A stretch of 34,625 bases of DNA, from contig PUOQ01000064.1 in assembly GCA_003552785.1 (NCBI GenBank), positions 1 through 34,625 of the forward strand, in the 5' to 3' direction. Source of the DNA: Dehalococcoidia bacterium. Lineage in GTDB: Bacteria; Chloroflexota; Dehalococcoidia; Dehalococcoidales; CSSed11-197. Numbering within the stretch: the first letter of the stretch is position 1; each line of letters begins with the position of its first letter. Both the position numbers and the translations under genes were made by a program. This document shows, one piece after another, positions 14,502 through 22,212 of the stretch. The notes beneath the pieces were generated by a model. The model worked only from the letters and a program-made list of their open reading frames with translations, ran no database searches and was not told where the DNA came from.

Positions 14502-15467
14502 ATGCTTGATTCTATTAACAAAAATTTAATAAGCATACTGCAATCCAGTTTCCCCCTGGTCAAGCAACCATATTACGAGATTGGTAAAAAACTGAACATC
14601 AGCACCGAGGAAGTAATATACAGGTTGACCAAATATAAAGAATCAGGGCTTGTGCGTGAAATCAGTGCTATAGCCAACCCTCACATGCTGGGTTATACGA
14701 CTACGCTGGTTGCAATCAAAATACCGTCGCAGGCCATAAAACGAGGTACGGAAATTATATGCAGTCATCCGTTTATCAGCCATGCTTACCTGCGCAATCA
14801 TGAATTTAACCTGTGGATAACTCTGGCGGCAAGAAAAGATCAAAACATTGCTGAGGAGATCGAAAAAATAAGATTGGGCTGCAATGCCACCACGGCTATC
14901 AGCCTGCCTTCAACCAGGGTTTTCAAGTTAAAGGCTGTTTTTGACGAAACAAACAAGCCATTGACGGAGCCAATTAAAAAGAACAAACCAGCAACCATTG
15001 AACTATCTCCGAAGCAAAAACGCGTTTTGAAAATTATACAATCAGACCTGCCACTTTCATCAACTCCATTTTATGAGCTTTCTCGGGAAATGGATATTCG
15101 AACCGACGAATTTTTGGATATGGTAAGGGAGCTAATCGGAGCAGGAGTGGTAAAGCGATATGGTGCCAGTGTAAATCACCGCCGGCTAGGATATGAGTTC
15201 AACGCAATGACCTGTTTTTGCGTGGACAATAAAACGGCTGAATCTCTGGGTAAATATTTTTCCCGACAAGAACAGGTTAGCCATTGTTATTTAAGAAAAC
15301 CGCATAAACTGTTCCCCCAAAACTTTTTTGCCATGGTTCACTGTGCAAACGAGGTTGAGCATTCGCTTTTTATGCAGAAAGTAGCCTCAGAAACCGGTCA
15401 CAGGGAATACCTTTCTCTGGTCTCTGAAGGTGAGATAAAAAAACAAAGGAACCGGTATTATTCATGA
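14502..15467 (+). CDS. fused AhbA-AhbB sirohaem decarboxylase
   Basis: A 321-aa protein with two tandem Lrp/AsnC-like halves joined by a linker near residues 155-168. The first half begins with an HTH-like stretch (IGKKLNISTEEVIYRLTKYKESGLVREISAIANPHMLGY). The second repeats this pattern (LSREMDIRTDEFLDMVRELIGAGVVKRYGASVNHRRLGY) and ends YLSLVSEGEIKKQRNRYYS, as in AhbB. AhbA and AhbB normally act as a heterodimer of about 150-170 aa subunits that decarboxylates sirohaem to 12,18-didecarboxysirohaem, and NirDL fusions do the same for haem d1. The fusion order N-AhbA, C-AhbB is inferred. It is not a DNA-binding Lrp regulator: it sits in the pathway operon and has two full copies of the fold. 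It starts 13 bp after ahbD. Confidence 0.85.
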   Translation: MLDSINKNLISILQSSFPLVKQPYYEIGKKLNISTEEVIYRLTKYKESGLVREISAIANPHMLGYTTTLVAIKIPSQAIKRGTEIICSHPFISHAYLRNHEFNLWITLAARKDQNIAEEIEKIRLGCNATTAISLPSTRVFKLKAVFDETNKPLTEPIKKNKPATIELSPKQKRVLKIIQSDLPLSSTPFYELSREMDIRTDEFLDMVRELIGAGVVKRYGASVNHRRLGYEFNAMTCFCVDNKTAESLGKYFSRQEQVSHCYLRKPHKLFPQNFFAMVHCANEVEHSLFMQKVASETGHREYLSLVSEGEIKKQRNRYYS

Positions 15468-16129
15468 AACCACCAATCCGTAACAAGCCTTATCCCGTCG
15501 GTCTTCTTTTAAAAGGCAAAAACTGCCTTGTAGCAGGAGGCGGTGCTGTAGGAGCGAGAAAGGCTGCAACTCTGCTGGAACACGGGGCAGTAGTGACTGT
15601 TGTAAGCCCGGAAATTTGCCCGGATTTGCAATCACTATTGGATAAAGGAAAGATTGTCCACATATCGAAACTTTATTCAAGCAATGATATTGAAAATATG
15701 AGCCTTGTAATAGCTGCAACAAACAATAAAGAGATTAATACAACAATTTCCAATGATGCCAGGAAGAAAAGAGTCTTGGTAAATGTTGTTGATGACGAAG
15801 AGTTGTCCGATTTCATACTTCCGGCGTATTTTTGCAGAGGCAGTCTGGTGGTAACTGTAGCTACTTCGGGCCAGAGCCCGGCACTTGCCCGTAAACTAAA
15901 AGAAAAGCTGGAAGAGGAATTTGGGCCTGAGTATTCGACACTTGTCGATATCATTGGTCATGTAAGGCACCAGTTAAAGCTGGAAGGGAAAAATCCTCCC
16001 TACTCGGCATGGCAAGAAGCACTTGATATTGAATCATTGCTTGGTTTTATTAAACAAGGCCAGGCAAAAAGAGCTGAGGATTATATTACAACAAAAATAA
16101 CCCGGGCAACCGGATTGAACTGCGATTAG
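15464..16129 (+). CDS. precorrin-2 dehydrogenase / sirohydrochlorin ferrochelatase (CysG-N/Met8-like)
   Basis: A 221-aa bifunctional enzyme that oxidises precorrin-2 with NAD+ and inserts Fe2+ to make sirohaem, the substrate of the Ahb enzymes. The NAD site is AGGGAVGARKAATLLEHGA (GGGAVGARK, 25-33), and NVVDDEELSDFILPAYFCRG (107-126) contains the conserved catalytic Asp pair region. It matches the N-terminal half of E. coli CysG and yeast Met8p. The methylase half is separate, in the cobA-hemD fusion downstream. The ATG overlaps the decarboxylase stop (ATGA). A chelatase-independent function cannot be excluded, but no stand-alone SirB is in the operon. Confidence 0.9.
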   Translation: MKPPIRNKPYPVGLLLKGKNCLVAGGGAVGARKAATLLEHGAVVTVVSPEICPDLQSLLDKGKIVHISKLYSSNDIENMSLVIAATNNKEINTTISNDARKKRVLVNVVDDEELSDFILPAYFCRGSLVVTVATSGQSPALARKLKEKLEEEFGPEYSTLVDIIGHVRHQLKLEGKNPPYSAWQEALDIESLLGFIKQGQAKRAEDYITTKITRATGLNCD

Positions 16130-16138
16130 AACAAGCAA

Positions 16139-17398
16139 ATGAGTTTTTATCTTATAGGTTTGAACCATAATACAGCGCCCCTTGAGATACGTGAGAGCCT
16201 TTCGATAAGCCAGCGTAAACTTCCGGTTTACCTGGAAGAGTTGTGCTCACATGTGCAGTGCGGTGTCATTTTGTCAACATGCAACCGCACCGAGTTTTAT
16301 TTGTGGGACGATAATCCTGGTAATATAACTAAAGGTTTTGATAATTTTCTACATGCTCGCTCAGGTTTGAATATGGAATCTATCAGCAATTATCTTTATT
16401 GCAAACATGATGCTGACGTTGCTTTACATCTCTTCAGGGTCGCCTCCGGGCTCGAGTCAATGATACTGGGGGAGTATGAGGTTTTAGGTCAGGTAAAAAA
16501 TGCTTATTATGCTGCAGAATCAGCAGGGTCACTGGGCCTTGCTTTGAAAAAATTGTTTGAAGCGGCTATAAAGACAGGTCGGCGAGTCCGGGAGGAAACA
16601 GCAATAAGCCAAAATTCGCTTTCAGCAAGCTCTATGGCGGTGGATATCGCCCTTTCAAAAAGCGATGAACCGGCCGACCTGAAGGCTCTTGTTATCGGCA
16701 CCGGTGAAGCCGGAAAGCTGGTGGCGCAGGTAGCAAAAGCTAAAGGCGTCGGCAGCATTATAATGGCCAGCCGGTACTGCCAAGATGCTCGGGATATGGC
16801 GGATAAGCTGGATGTAGAGCTGGTTGATTTTGCTTGTGTCGAAAAGGTTTTGCAGGGGGTTGATATCATTATTACCTGTGCCCACGCGCCTCATTACCTT
16901 TTAAACGCAGAGCAGATTCGCCATGTATTATCGAATAACCCCGGTAAAAAGCTTGTTATTGTAGACATTGGCGTTCCCAGGAATGTTGATCCCGCCATAC
17001 ATGGATTTGAAGGGGTTTTGCTTTACAATATTGATGATATAGGCCGAGCATGCGACAGCAACTTAAGCAAGCGCCAGACAGAAACAAATGCGGCCCAGGC
17101 AATTATTGATCAAGAAATTGTTCGTTTCAGAGAGTTTTCTCACACATTGAATGTGCGTCCTATAATTCGGTCTCTGGCTCAGCGGGCGGAAAATATCAGG
17201 GCCAGTCATCTGGAAACAACACTCAGAAATTTAAACACAGAGCTTTCGCCAAAAGAGCGCTACCAGATAGATGCGATGACTAAAGCCATAGTTAACCGCA
17301 TCTTGCAGGACCCGATCGGTTATTTAAAACAAAATCCTCAAAACAGTCTGTATGTCAATGCAGCTGTTGAACTATTTAAACTTTCTGAAAGGAAATAG
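16139..17398 (+). CDS. hemA: glutamyl-tRNA reductase
   Basis: A 419-aa HemA that reduces Glu-tRNA(Glu) to glutamate-1-semialdehyde with NADPH, the first committed step of C5-route tetrapyrrole synthesis. N-terminus is FYLIGLNHNTAPLEIRESL; the catalytic cysteine is Cys48 in LSTCNRTE. Further motifs are SGLESMILGEYEVLGQVKNAY and an NADPH-binding VIGTGEAGKLVAQ, ending in the dimerisation helices. Length is normal. HemA in many bacteria is feedback-controlled by haem through its N-terminus and by proteolysis, but no such element can be read here. It starts 9 bp after the previous gene with a poor Shine-Dalgarno, suggesting translational coupling. Confidence 0.95.
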   Translation: MSFYLIGLNHNTAPLEIRESLSISQRKLPVYLEELCSHVQCGVILSTCNRTEFYLWDDNPGNITKGFDNFLHARSGLNMESISNYLYCKHDADVALHLFRVASGLESMILGEYEVLGQVKNAYYAAESAGSLGLALKKLFEAAIKTGRRVREETAISQNSLSASSMAVDIALSKSDEPADLKALVIGTGEAGKLVAQVAKAKGVGSIIMASRYCQDARDMADKLDVELVDFACVEKVLQGVDIIITCAHAPHYLLNAEQIRHVLSNNPGKKLVIVDIGVPRNVDPAIHGFEGVLLYNIDDIGRACDSNLSKRQTETNAAQAIIDQEIVRFREFSHTLNVRPIIRSLAQRAENIRASHLETTLRNLNTELSPKERYQIDAMTKAIVNRILQDPIGYLKQNPQNSLYVNAAVELFKLSERK

Positions 17399-17400
17399 TT

Positions 17401-18309
17401 TTGAAAAAGAGATTGATAATAGGCTCAAGGGCAAGTAAACTCGCTCTAATTCAGGCACAAATGGTGGCAGACCGGCTAAAAGCTTTTGTGCCGGATATAG
17501 ATATCAAAATAAAGCAAATTTCAACCACCGGCGACAGGGACAAAGAAACAGCCCTGGACAAGATGGGCACGGTAGGGGTTTTCGTAAAGGAGCTCGAAAA
17601 AGCACTGGAGCTTCACCGGATTGACATCGCTGTACACAGCCTTAAAGACATGCCGGCAAAACAGCCTGAAGGCTTGTTTTTGTCAGCGGTATTGGAGCGT
17701 GAAGATCCCGGAGACGTGCTTGTTTCAAGTGCAGGCAACCTCGACCAGCTCCCGGCAGGAGCTAGAATCGGCACCGGCAGTTTGCGCCGCCAGGTACAGC
17801 TTAAAACTGCAAGGCCAGATCTACAGGTTATGCCTTTAAGGGGAAACATTGACACACGCTTGAAAAAATTGCATGACGGAAACTATCAGGCAATAATAAT
17901 GGCAGCAGCAGCTTTAAAGCGCCTGGGATTGGAGCACTGGATAACCCAGTATCTGGATGCCGATGTATTTGTTCCTTCTGGATGCCAGGGTATCATCGGC
18001 ACCGAAATACGTAAAGAAGACAACGAGTTAGATAAAATGCTTGGGAAAATAAATCATTTACCTACCTCGCATGAAGCAACAGCAGAGAGGGCATTTCTAA
18101 GGGTGCTTGGAGCCGGCTGCCATGCGCCGGTAGGGGTAAAAGCCAGTTGCCTGGATAATCAGATGACCATCAGAGCCATGGCTGCCAGCCTCAGCGGGGA
18201 TTCGGTAGTATTTGATTCTGTTAAAGGCATCGTAACGGATGCCAGTAAAATGGGAACAGAGCTGGCAGAATCATTTGTAGTAAAAGGAGCTCCGGATTTT
18301 AGTGGATAA
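17401..18309 (+). CDS. hemC: hydroxymethylbilane synthase (porphobilinogen deaminase)
   Basis: A 302-aa HemC that polymerises four porphobilinogens to hydroxymethylbilane. It begins LIIGSRASKLALIQAQMVADRL; the catalytic Asp83 lies in HSLKDMP, the substrate-binding region is IGTGSLRRQVQL, and the dipyrromethane cofactor attaches to Cys240 in LGAGCHAPVGV. The TTG at 17401 follows the hemA stop directly and gives the standard N-terminus. The end overlaps the cobA-hemD GTG by 8 bp. No unusual features. Confidence 0.96.
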   Translation: MKKRLIIGSRASKLALIQAQMVADRLKAFVPDIDIKIKQISTTGDRDKETALDKMGTVGVFVKELEKALELHRIDIAVHSLKDMPAKQPEGLFLSAVLEREDPGDVLVSSAGNLDQLPAGARIGTGSLRRQVQLKTARPDLQVMPLRGNIDTRLKKLHDGNYQAIIMAAAALKRLGLEHWITQYLDADVFVPSGCQGIIGTEIRKEDNELDKMLGKINHLPTSHEATAERAFLRVLGAGCHAPVGVKASCLDNQMTIRAMAASLSGDSVVFDSVKGIVTDASKMGTELAESFVVKGAPDFSG

Positions 18310-19855
18310 TAAACCAGAAAATAAAGCAGGCAAAGTTTACCTGGTCGGGGCCGGCCCAGGGGATCCGGGGCTAATGACAGTAAAAGCGCTGGAATTGCTG
18401 AAAAAGGCAGACTCCGTTGTTTATGACCGCCTGGTGGATATAAATATCGGTGACTATGTTGAATCAGGCACAGAGTTGATTTTTGCCGGAAAGGCGCCTG
18501 ACAGGCATACATTGAAGCAAACGGAAATCAATCAACTTTTAGGCAGTCTTGCCATGCAGGGTAAAACTGTCGTAAGGCTTAAAGGGGGAGACCCTTTCGT
18601 ATTGGGGCGAGGTGGTGAAGAAGCAGAGCACCTGAAATCTTTAGGGATTAAATTTGAAGTTGTGCCGGGGGTGACTTCTGCTGTAGCTGCTCCGGCCTAT
18701 GCCGGCATTCCCGTTACCCACAGAGGGCTGGCTTCATCTTTTGCTGTGATAACCGGGCATGAAGATCCGGATAAGGAAATTTCCAGTATTAATTGGGGAA
18801 AACTGGCAACTGGTGCAGATACTCTGGTATTTCTGATGGCCATGGCGCGCATGGGTCAAATTACAAAAAGACTAATGGAAAACGGTCTGGCAGGAGACAC
18901 GCCGGCAGCGGTAATAAAAGATGGAACTAGGCCATCACAAAAAGTTATTTGTGCAACCCTGGAAACCATCTCAGAAGCGGTAAGAAAGTTTGAAGTCGGC
19001 CCTCCGGCTGTTTTAATAGTTGGCCGGGTAGCCGGTCTGCGTAATTCTTTAGAGTGGTTTGACAACCGGCCATTATTTTCTAAAAAAATACTGGTAACAC
19101 GTTCCAGGCATCAGGCGAGCCGTCTGAGCAGGGTTCTTTTTGAAGCAGGGGCAATTCCGGTTGAGCAACCGGCCATTGAAATAGAACCTTTTAAAAATAC
19201 AGAACGTCTCGACAAAGCTATCAAGTCAATTCAAAAATATCAGTGGGTGGTTTTCACCAGCGTTAACGGGGTTTCAATATTTTTTAAACGCCTTTCGGAG
19301 TTGGGGTATGATTCCCGAAAACTGAACGACCTTCGTGTCGGTGCCATTGGTCCGGCAACGGCCAGCCTTTTGCTTGAACACGGTATTTCCCCGGACTATA
19401 TGCCACAGGAGTATACAGGCAGTGCTTTTATTAAGAATCTTGATAAAAACATGGTTAAAGGTCAGTTTTTTCTGTTGCCCCGAGCAAAAGCAGCTGATGA
19501 TGAAGTTCCCATGGGCATAGAATCACTGGGAGGTCAGGTTGATGACGTACCGATTTACGATACCGTTCCGAGTAGAAAAACATTGCAAAAAATTAAACTT
19601 ATGCTGGAACAAAAGCAAATCGATGTAGCTACATTTGCGAGTTCTTCAACTGTTACCAACCTCTTGGGAGCTCTGGGTAGCCAGGCACAGGATCTATTGG
19701 AAGGGGTGGACATAGCTTGCATCGGGCCAAAAACGACCGCAACAGCTCAAAAAGCCGGGCTCAGTGTAAAAATCATAGCGCGTGAAAGCACGATACCCGG
19801 GCTGGTTCGGGCCATGGAAGAATACTATGACAGGAGGAGTTCTTATGGCAGCTGA
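18302..19855 (+). CDS. cobA-hemD: fused uroporphyrinogen-III C-methyltransferase / uroporphyrinogen-III synthase
   Basis: A 517-aa bifunctional protein. Residues 11-250 are SUMT (CobA): KVYLVGAGPGDPGLMT for SAM binding, VVRLKGGDPFVLGRGGEEAE, VVPGVTSAVAAPAYAGIPVTHRG and FLMAMARM. It methylates uroporphyrinogen III at C2 and C7 to precorrin-2. Residues from about 260 are uroporphyrinogen III synthase (HemD): KKILVTRSRHQASRLSRVLFEAGA, WVVFTSVNGVSIFF, and a VATFASSSTVTNLL stretch. The CobA-HemD fusion is common in Clostridia and channels uroporphyrinogen III into sirohaem. It supplies both domains needed between hemC and the CysG-N gene. GTG start overlaps hemC; the 3' end overlaps hemB by 11 bp. 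Confidence 0.95.
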   Translation: MDNKPENKAGKVYLVGAGPGDPGLMTVKALELLKKADSVVYDRLVDINIGDYVESGTELIFAGKAPDRHTLKQTEINQLLGSLAMQGKTVVRLKGGDPFVLGRGGEEAEHLKSLGIKFEVVPGVTSAVAAPAYAGIPVTHRGLASSFAVITGHEDPDKEISSINWGKLATGADTLVFLMAMARMGQITKRLMENGLAGDTPAAVIKDGTRPSQKVICATLETISEAVRKFEVGPPAVLIVGRVAGLRNSLEWFDNRPLFSKKILVTRSRHQASRLSRVLFEAGAIPVEQPAIEIEPFKNTERLDKAIKSIQKYQWVVFTSVNGVSIFFKRLSELGYDSRKLNDLRVGAIGPATASLLLEHGISPDYMPQEYTGSAFIKNLDKNMVKGQFFLLPRAKAADDEVPMGIESLGGQVDDVPIYDTVPSRKTLQKIKLMLEQKQIDVATFASSSTVTNLLGALGSQAQDLLEGVDIACIGPKTTATAQKAGLSVKIIARESTIPGLVRAMEEYYDRRSSYGS

Positions 19856-20828
19856 TTTTCCCCGGTTGAGACTTCGTCGCCTGCGTACAGGTCAGGCCAT
19901 GCGCAACCTGACCAGGGAAACCAGTTTATGCGTTGAAAATCTGGTTTGCCCCATATTTTTAGTGGAGGGTGCAGGGCGCCTGGAAGAAATAGAATCGATG
20001 CCAGGAATATACCGTTTTTCCATAGATATGCTGGAGCCGGAAATAAAGCAGGTTTCCAAACTTGGGATACAAGCGTTATTGCTTTTTGGTGTTCCCCATG
20101 CTACAGATGAAACCGGTAGCGGGGCTTACACAGAAAATAATTTGATACAGCAAGGTATAAAAGAAATTAAAAACATCAATTCAGACCTGGTTGTAATAAC
20201 CGATGTTTGCCTGTGTGAGTACACTACTCACGGCCACTGCGGAGTTATAGTAAATGGCAACATAGACAACGATGCCACCCTGCCATTGCTGGGTAAAATG
20301 GCACTCTCTCACGCTGAAGCGGGTGCTGATATGGTTGCTCCTTCAGACATGATGGACGGCAGGATAGGATACATAAGAAAGACGCTTGACGCCCATGGCT
20401 TTACCAACCTGCCAATAATGGCATACTCGGCCAAATTTGCCTCATCGTTTTATGGCCCCTTCCGGGAAGCCTGTATGTCGTGCCCTTCCTTCGGAGATCG
20501 TGCAAGTTATCAGATGCAGTATACAAATTCAAGGGAGGCACTGAGGGAAATAGCCCAAGACGTCAAAGAAGGGGCTGATATAATAATGGTTAAGCCGGCA
20601 CTTTCATTTCTTGATGTAATTAACCGGGCTCGTTCATCTTTTAATCTGCCATTGGCTGCATATAATGTGAGTGGCGAGTATTCAATGTTAAAACTGGGCT
20701 CAAAAAATGGTTTGTTTGAAGAAAAGAAGGTTATCCTGGAAGTGCTAACGTCTATAAAAAGGGCGGGAGCAGACATAATAATTACTTATCACGCGAAAGA
20801 AGCTGCCGGCTGGCTTAAACAAAAATGA
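19845..20828 (+). CDS. hemB: porphobilinogen synthase (delta-aminolaevulinate dehydratase)
   Basis: A 327-aa HemB that condenses two 5-aminolaevulinates to porphobilinogen. ATG 19845 with AGGAGG upstream gives the usual start ADFPRLRLRRLRTG; an earlier in-frame start (19782) would add 21 odd residues inside cobA-hemD. It has the zinc-type active-site cysteines DVCLCEYTTHGHCG (Cys122, 124, 132) and the two Schiff-base lysines, Lys197 in AYSAKFASSFYGPF and Lys250 in IIMVKPALSFLD. So it is a Zn-dependent enzyme rather than the Mg-only type. It sits 10 bp before hemL. Confidence 0.96.
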   Translation: MAADFPRLRLRRLRTGQAMRNLTRETSLCVENLVCPIFLVEGAGRLEEIESMPGIYRFSIDMLEPEIKQVSKLGIQALLLFGVPHATDETGSGAYTENNLIQQGIKEIKNINSDLVVITDVCLCEYTTHGHCGVIVNGNIDNDATLPLLGKMALSHAEAGADMVAPSDMMDGRIGYIRKTLDAHGFTNLPIMAYSAKFASSFYGPFREACMSCPSFGDRASYQMQYTNSREALREIAQDVKEGADIIMVKPALSFLDVINRARSSFNLPLAAYNVSGEYSMLKLGSKNGLFEEKKVILEVLTSIKRAGADIIITYHAKEAAGWLKQK

Positions 20829-20838
20829 AAGGAGGAAT

Positions 20839-22125
20839 ATGTCCAGATACAAAGTTTCCGATGAATTATTTGAAAAAGCATTACAGGCCATTCCTGGAGG
20901 TGTAAACAGCCCGGTGAGGGCCTTTAAGAATGTCGGCAAAAACCCTTTGTTCATAAAAAATGGGAGCGGTTCCCGTATAACCGATGTCGATGGCAATGAA
21001 TACATAGATTATGTTTGTTCATGGGGGCCCCTGATACTAGGTCATTCTCATCCGGAAGTCATCACTGAAATCAGGCGTGAGATAGAAAATGGCATTAGCT
21101 TTGGTGCGCCTTGCCTGAAGGAGCTTGAGCTGTCAGAGTTTATCGTAAAAGCAGTGCCTTCCATTGAAAACATTCGATTGGTAAATTCGGGTACAGAGGC
21201 GACCATGTCAGCATTGCGCCTGGCAAGGGCTTTTACAGGGAGAGATAAAATTGTCAAATTCTCGGGGTGCTATCATGGTCACGCTGATGGTTTGCTTGTA
21301 AAAGCAGGCTCAGGAGTGGCCACCGCCGGGCTGCCCGATTCACCAGGAGTTCCAAAAAGCTATACTAAACACACATTGATCGCTCCTTACAATAATCTCA
21401 AAGCAACAACCGAGCTTTTTGAACATTACCCCGGGAGCATTGCAGCTATCATTGTAGAGCCGGTTGCGGCAAATATGGGTGTGGTTAAGCCCGAGCCGGG
21501 TTTCCTGGAGGGGTTGAGGCAGCTGGCTACAGCCTACGGGGCCGTTCTAATCTTCGATGAAGTTATCACCGGGTTCCGTTTGAGCTTTGGCGGGGCTCAG
21601 CAAGCAACAGGGGTTATACCTGATTTAACTTGTCTGGGTAAAATAATAGGGGGCGGCCTGTCCGTTGGCGCTTATGGAGGTAAAAAAGAGATTATGCAAA
21701 TGGTAGCGCCTCAGGGAGCTGTCTATCAAGCCGGTACACTGTCAGGCAACCCGGTAGCAGCGACTGCAGGGCTGGCAACACTTAAAGTGCTGGCTCAGAA
21801 AGGAATTTACGAAGAGCTTCAGCAAAAAACAGATCGCCTGGAGGAAGGAATCAATAACCTTTTAAGACAAACTTCTGGTGAATTTTGCCTTAATCGCATT
21901 GGTTCTTTACTGACACTTTTCTTTACCTTGAAAAAAGTCAATGATTTTGAGAGTGCTTCTTCATCAAATATGCACTCCTTTATGGGTTTCCATCAGAGCC
22001 TTTTAGGGCAGGGCATTTACTGGCCTCCTTCTCAATTCGAGGCAGCGTTCATTTCTCTTGCGTTAACCAATGAAGATATTGATAAGACACTAAAAGCTAT
22101 GGAGAAAGCTTTAGCTTTCGCCTGA
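20839..22125 (+). CDS. hemL: glutamate-1-semialdehyde 2,1-aminomutase
   Basis: A 428-aa PLP enzyme that isomerises glutamate-1-semialdehyde to 5-aminolaevulinate, completing the C5 pathway. Characteristic regions are PGGVNSPVRAFKNVG, VNSGTEATMSALRLARA, SGCYHGHADGLLVKAGSG and the PLP-lysine site LGKIIGGGLSVGAYGG (Lys268). Ser replaces the usual Pro after GGGL, a minor change. An AAAGGAGG site precedes the ATG at 20839. It is the last gene of the haem operon; a weak hairpin (22121-22146) follows without a T-run. Confidence 0.96.
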   Translation: MSRYKVSDELFEKALQAIPGGVNSPVRAFKNVGKNPLFIKNGSGSRITDVDGNEYIDYVCSWGPLILGHSHPEVITEIRREIENGISFGAPCLKELELSEFIVKAVPSIENIRLVNSGTEATMSALRLARAFTGRDKIVKFSGCYHGHADGLLVKAGSGVATAGLPDSPGVPKSYTKHTLIAPYNNLKATTELFEHYPGSIAAIIVEPVAANMGVVKPEPGFLEGLRQLATAYGAVLIFDEVITGFRLSFGGAQQATGVIPDLTCLGKIIGGGLSVGAYGGKKEIMQMVAPQGAVYQAGTLSGNPVAATAGLATLKVLAQKGIYEELQQKTDRLEEGINNLLRQTSGEFCLNRIGSLLTLFFTLKKVNDFESASSSNMHSFMGFHQSLLGQGIYWPPSQFEAAFISLALTNEDIDKTLKAMEKALAFA

Positions 22126-22152
22126 AAATCAAAACTTTATTTCAGGTATAAT
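22121..22152 (+). promoter_or_regulatory. hairpin and candidate promoter between hemL and the kinase gene
   Basis: The 7-bp inverted repeat CCTGAAA / TTTCAGG (22121-22127, 22140-22146) overlaps the hemL stop. TATAAT follows at 22147-22152, 61 bp before the kinase ATG. No T-run follows the stem, so termination is doubtful. There is no strong -35, so the promoter is tentative. Confidence 0.35.
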
Positions 22153-22212
22153 TAAGAGCCGTGTTGTTACAAAATACATACTCTTTTAGCAACCGGGGAT
22201 AAGTGATTAAAG

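Noticed and set aside
14502..15467. Lrp/AsnC transcriptional regulator
   Set aside because: Both halves carry the Lrp-like fold, but the double-domain arrangement, the C-terminal KKQRNRYY pattern and the position between ahbD and the sirohaem gene fit sirohaem decarboxylase.
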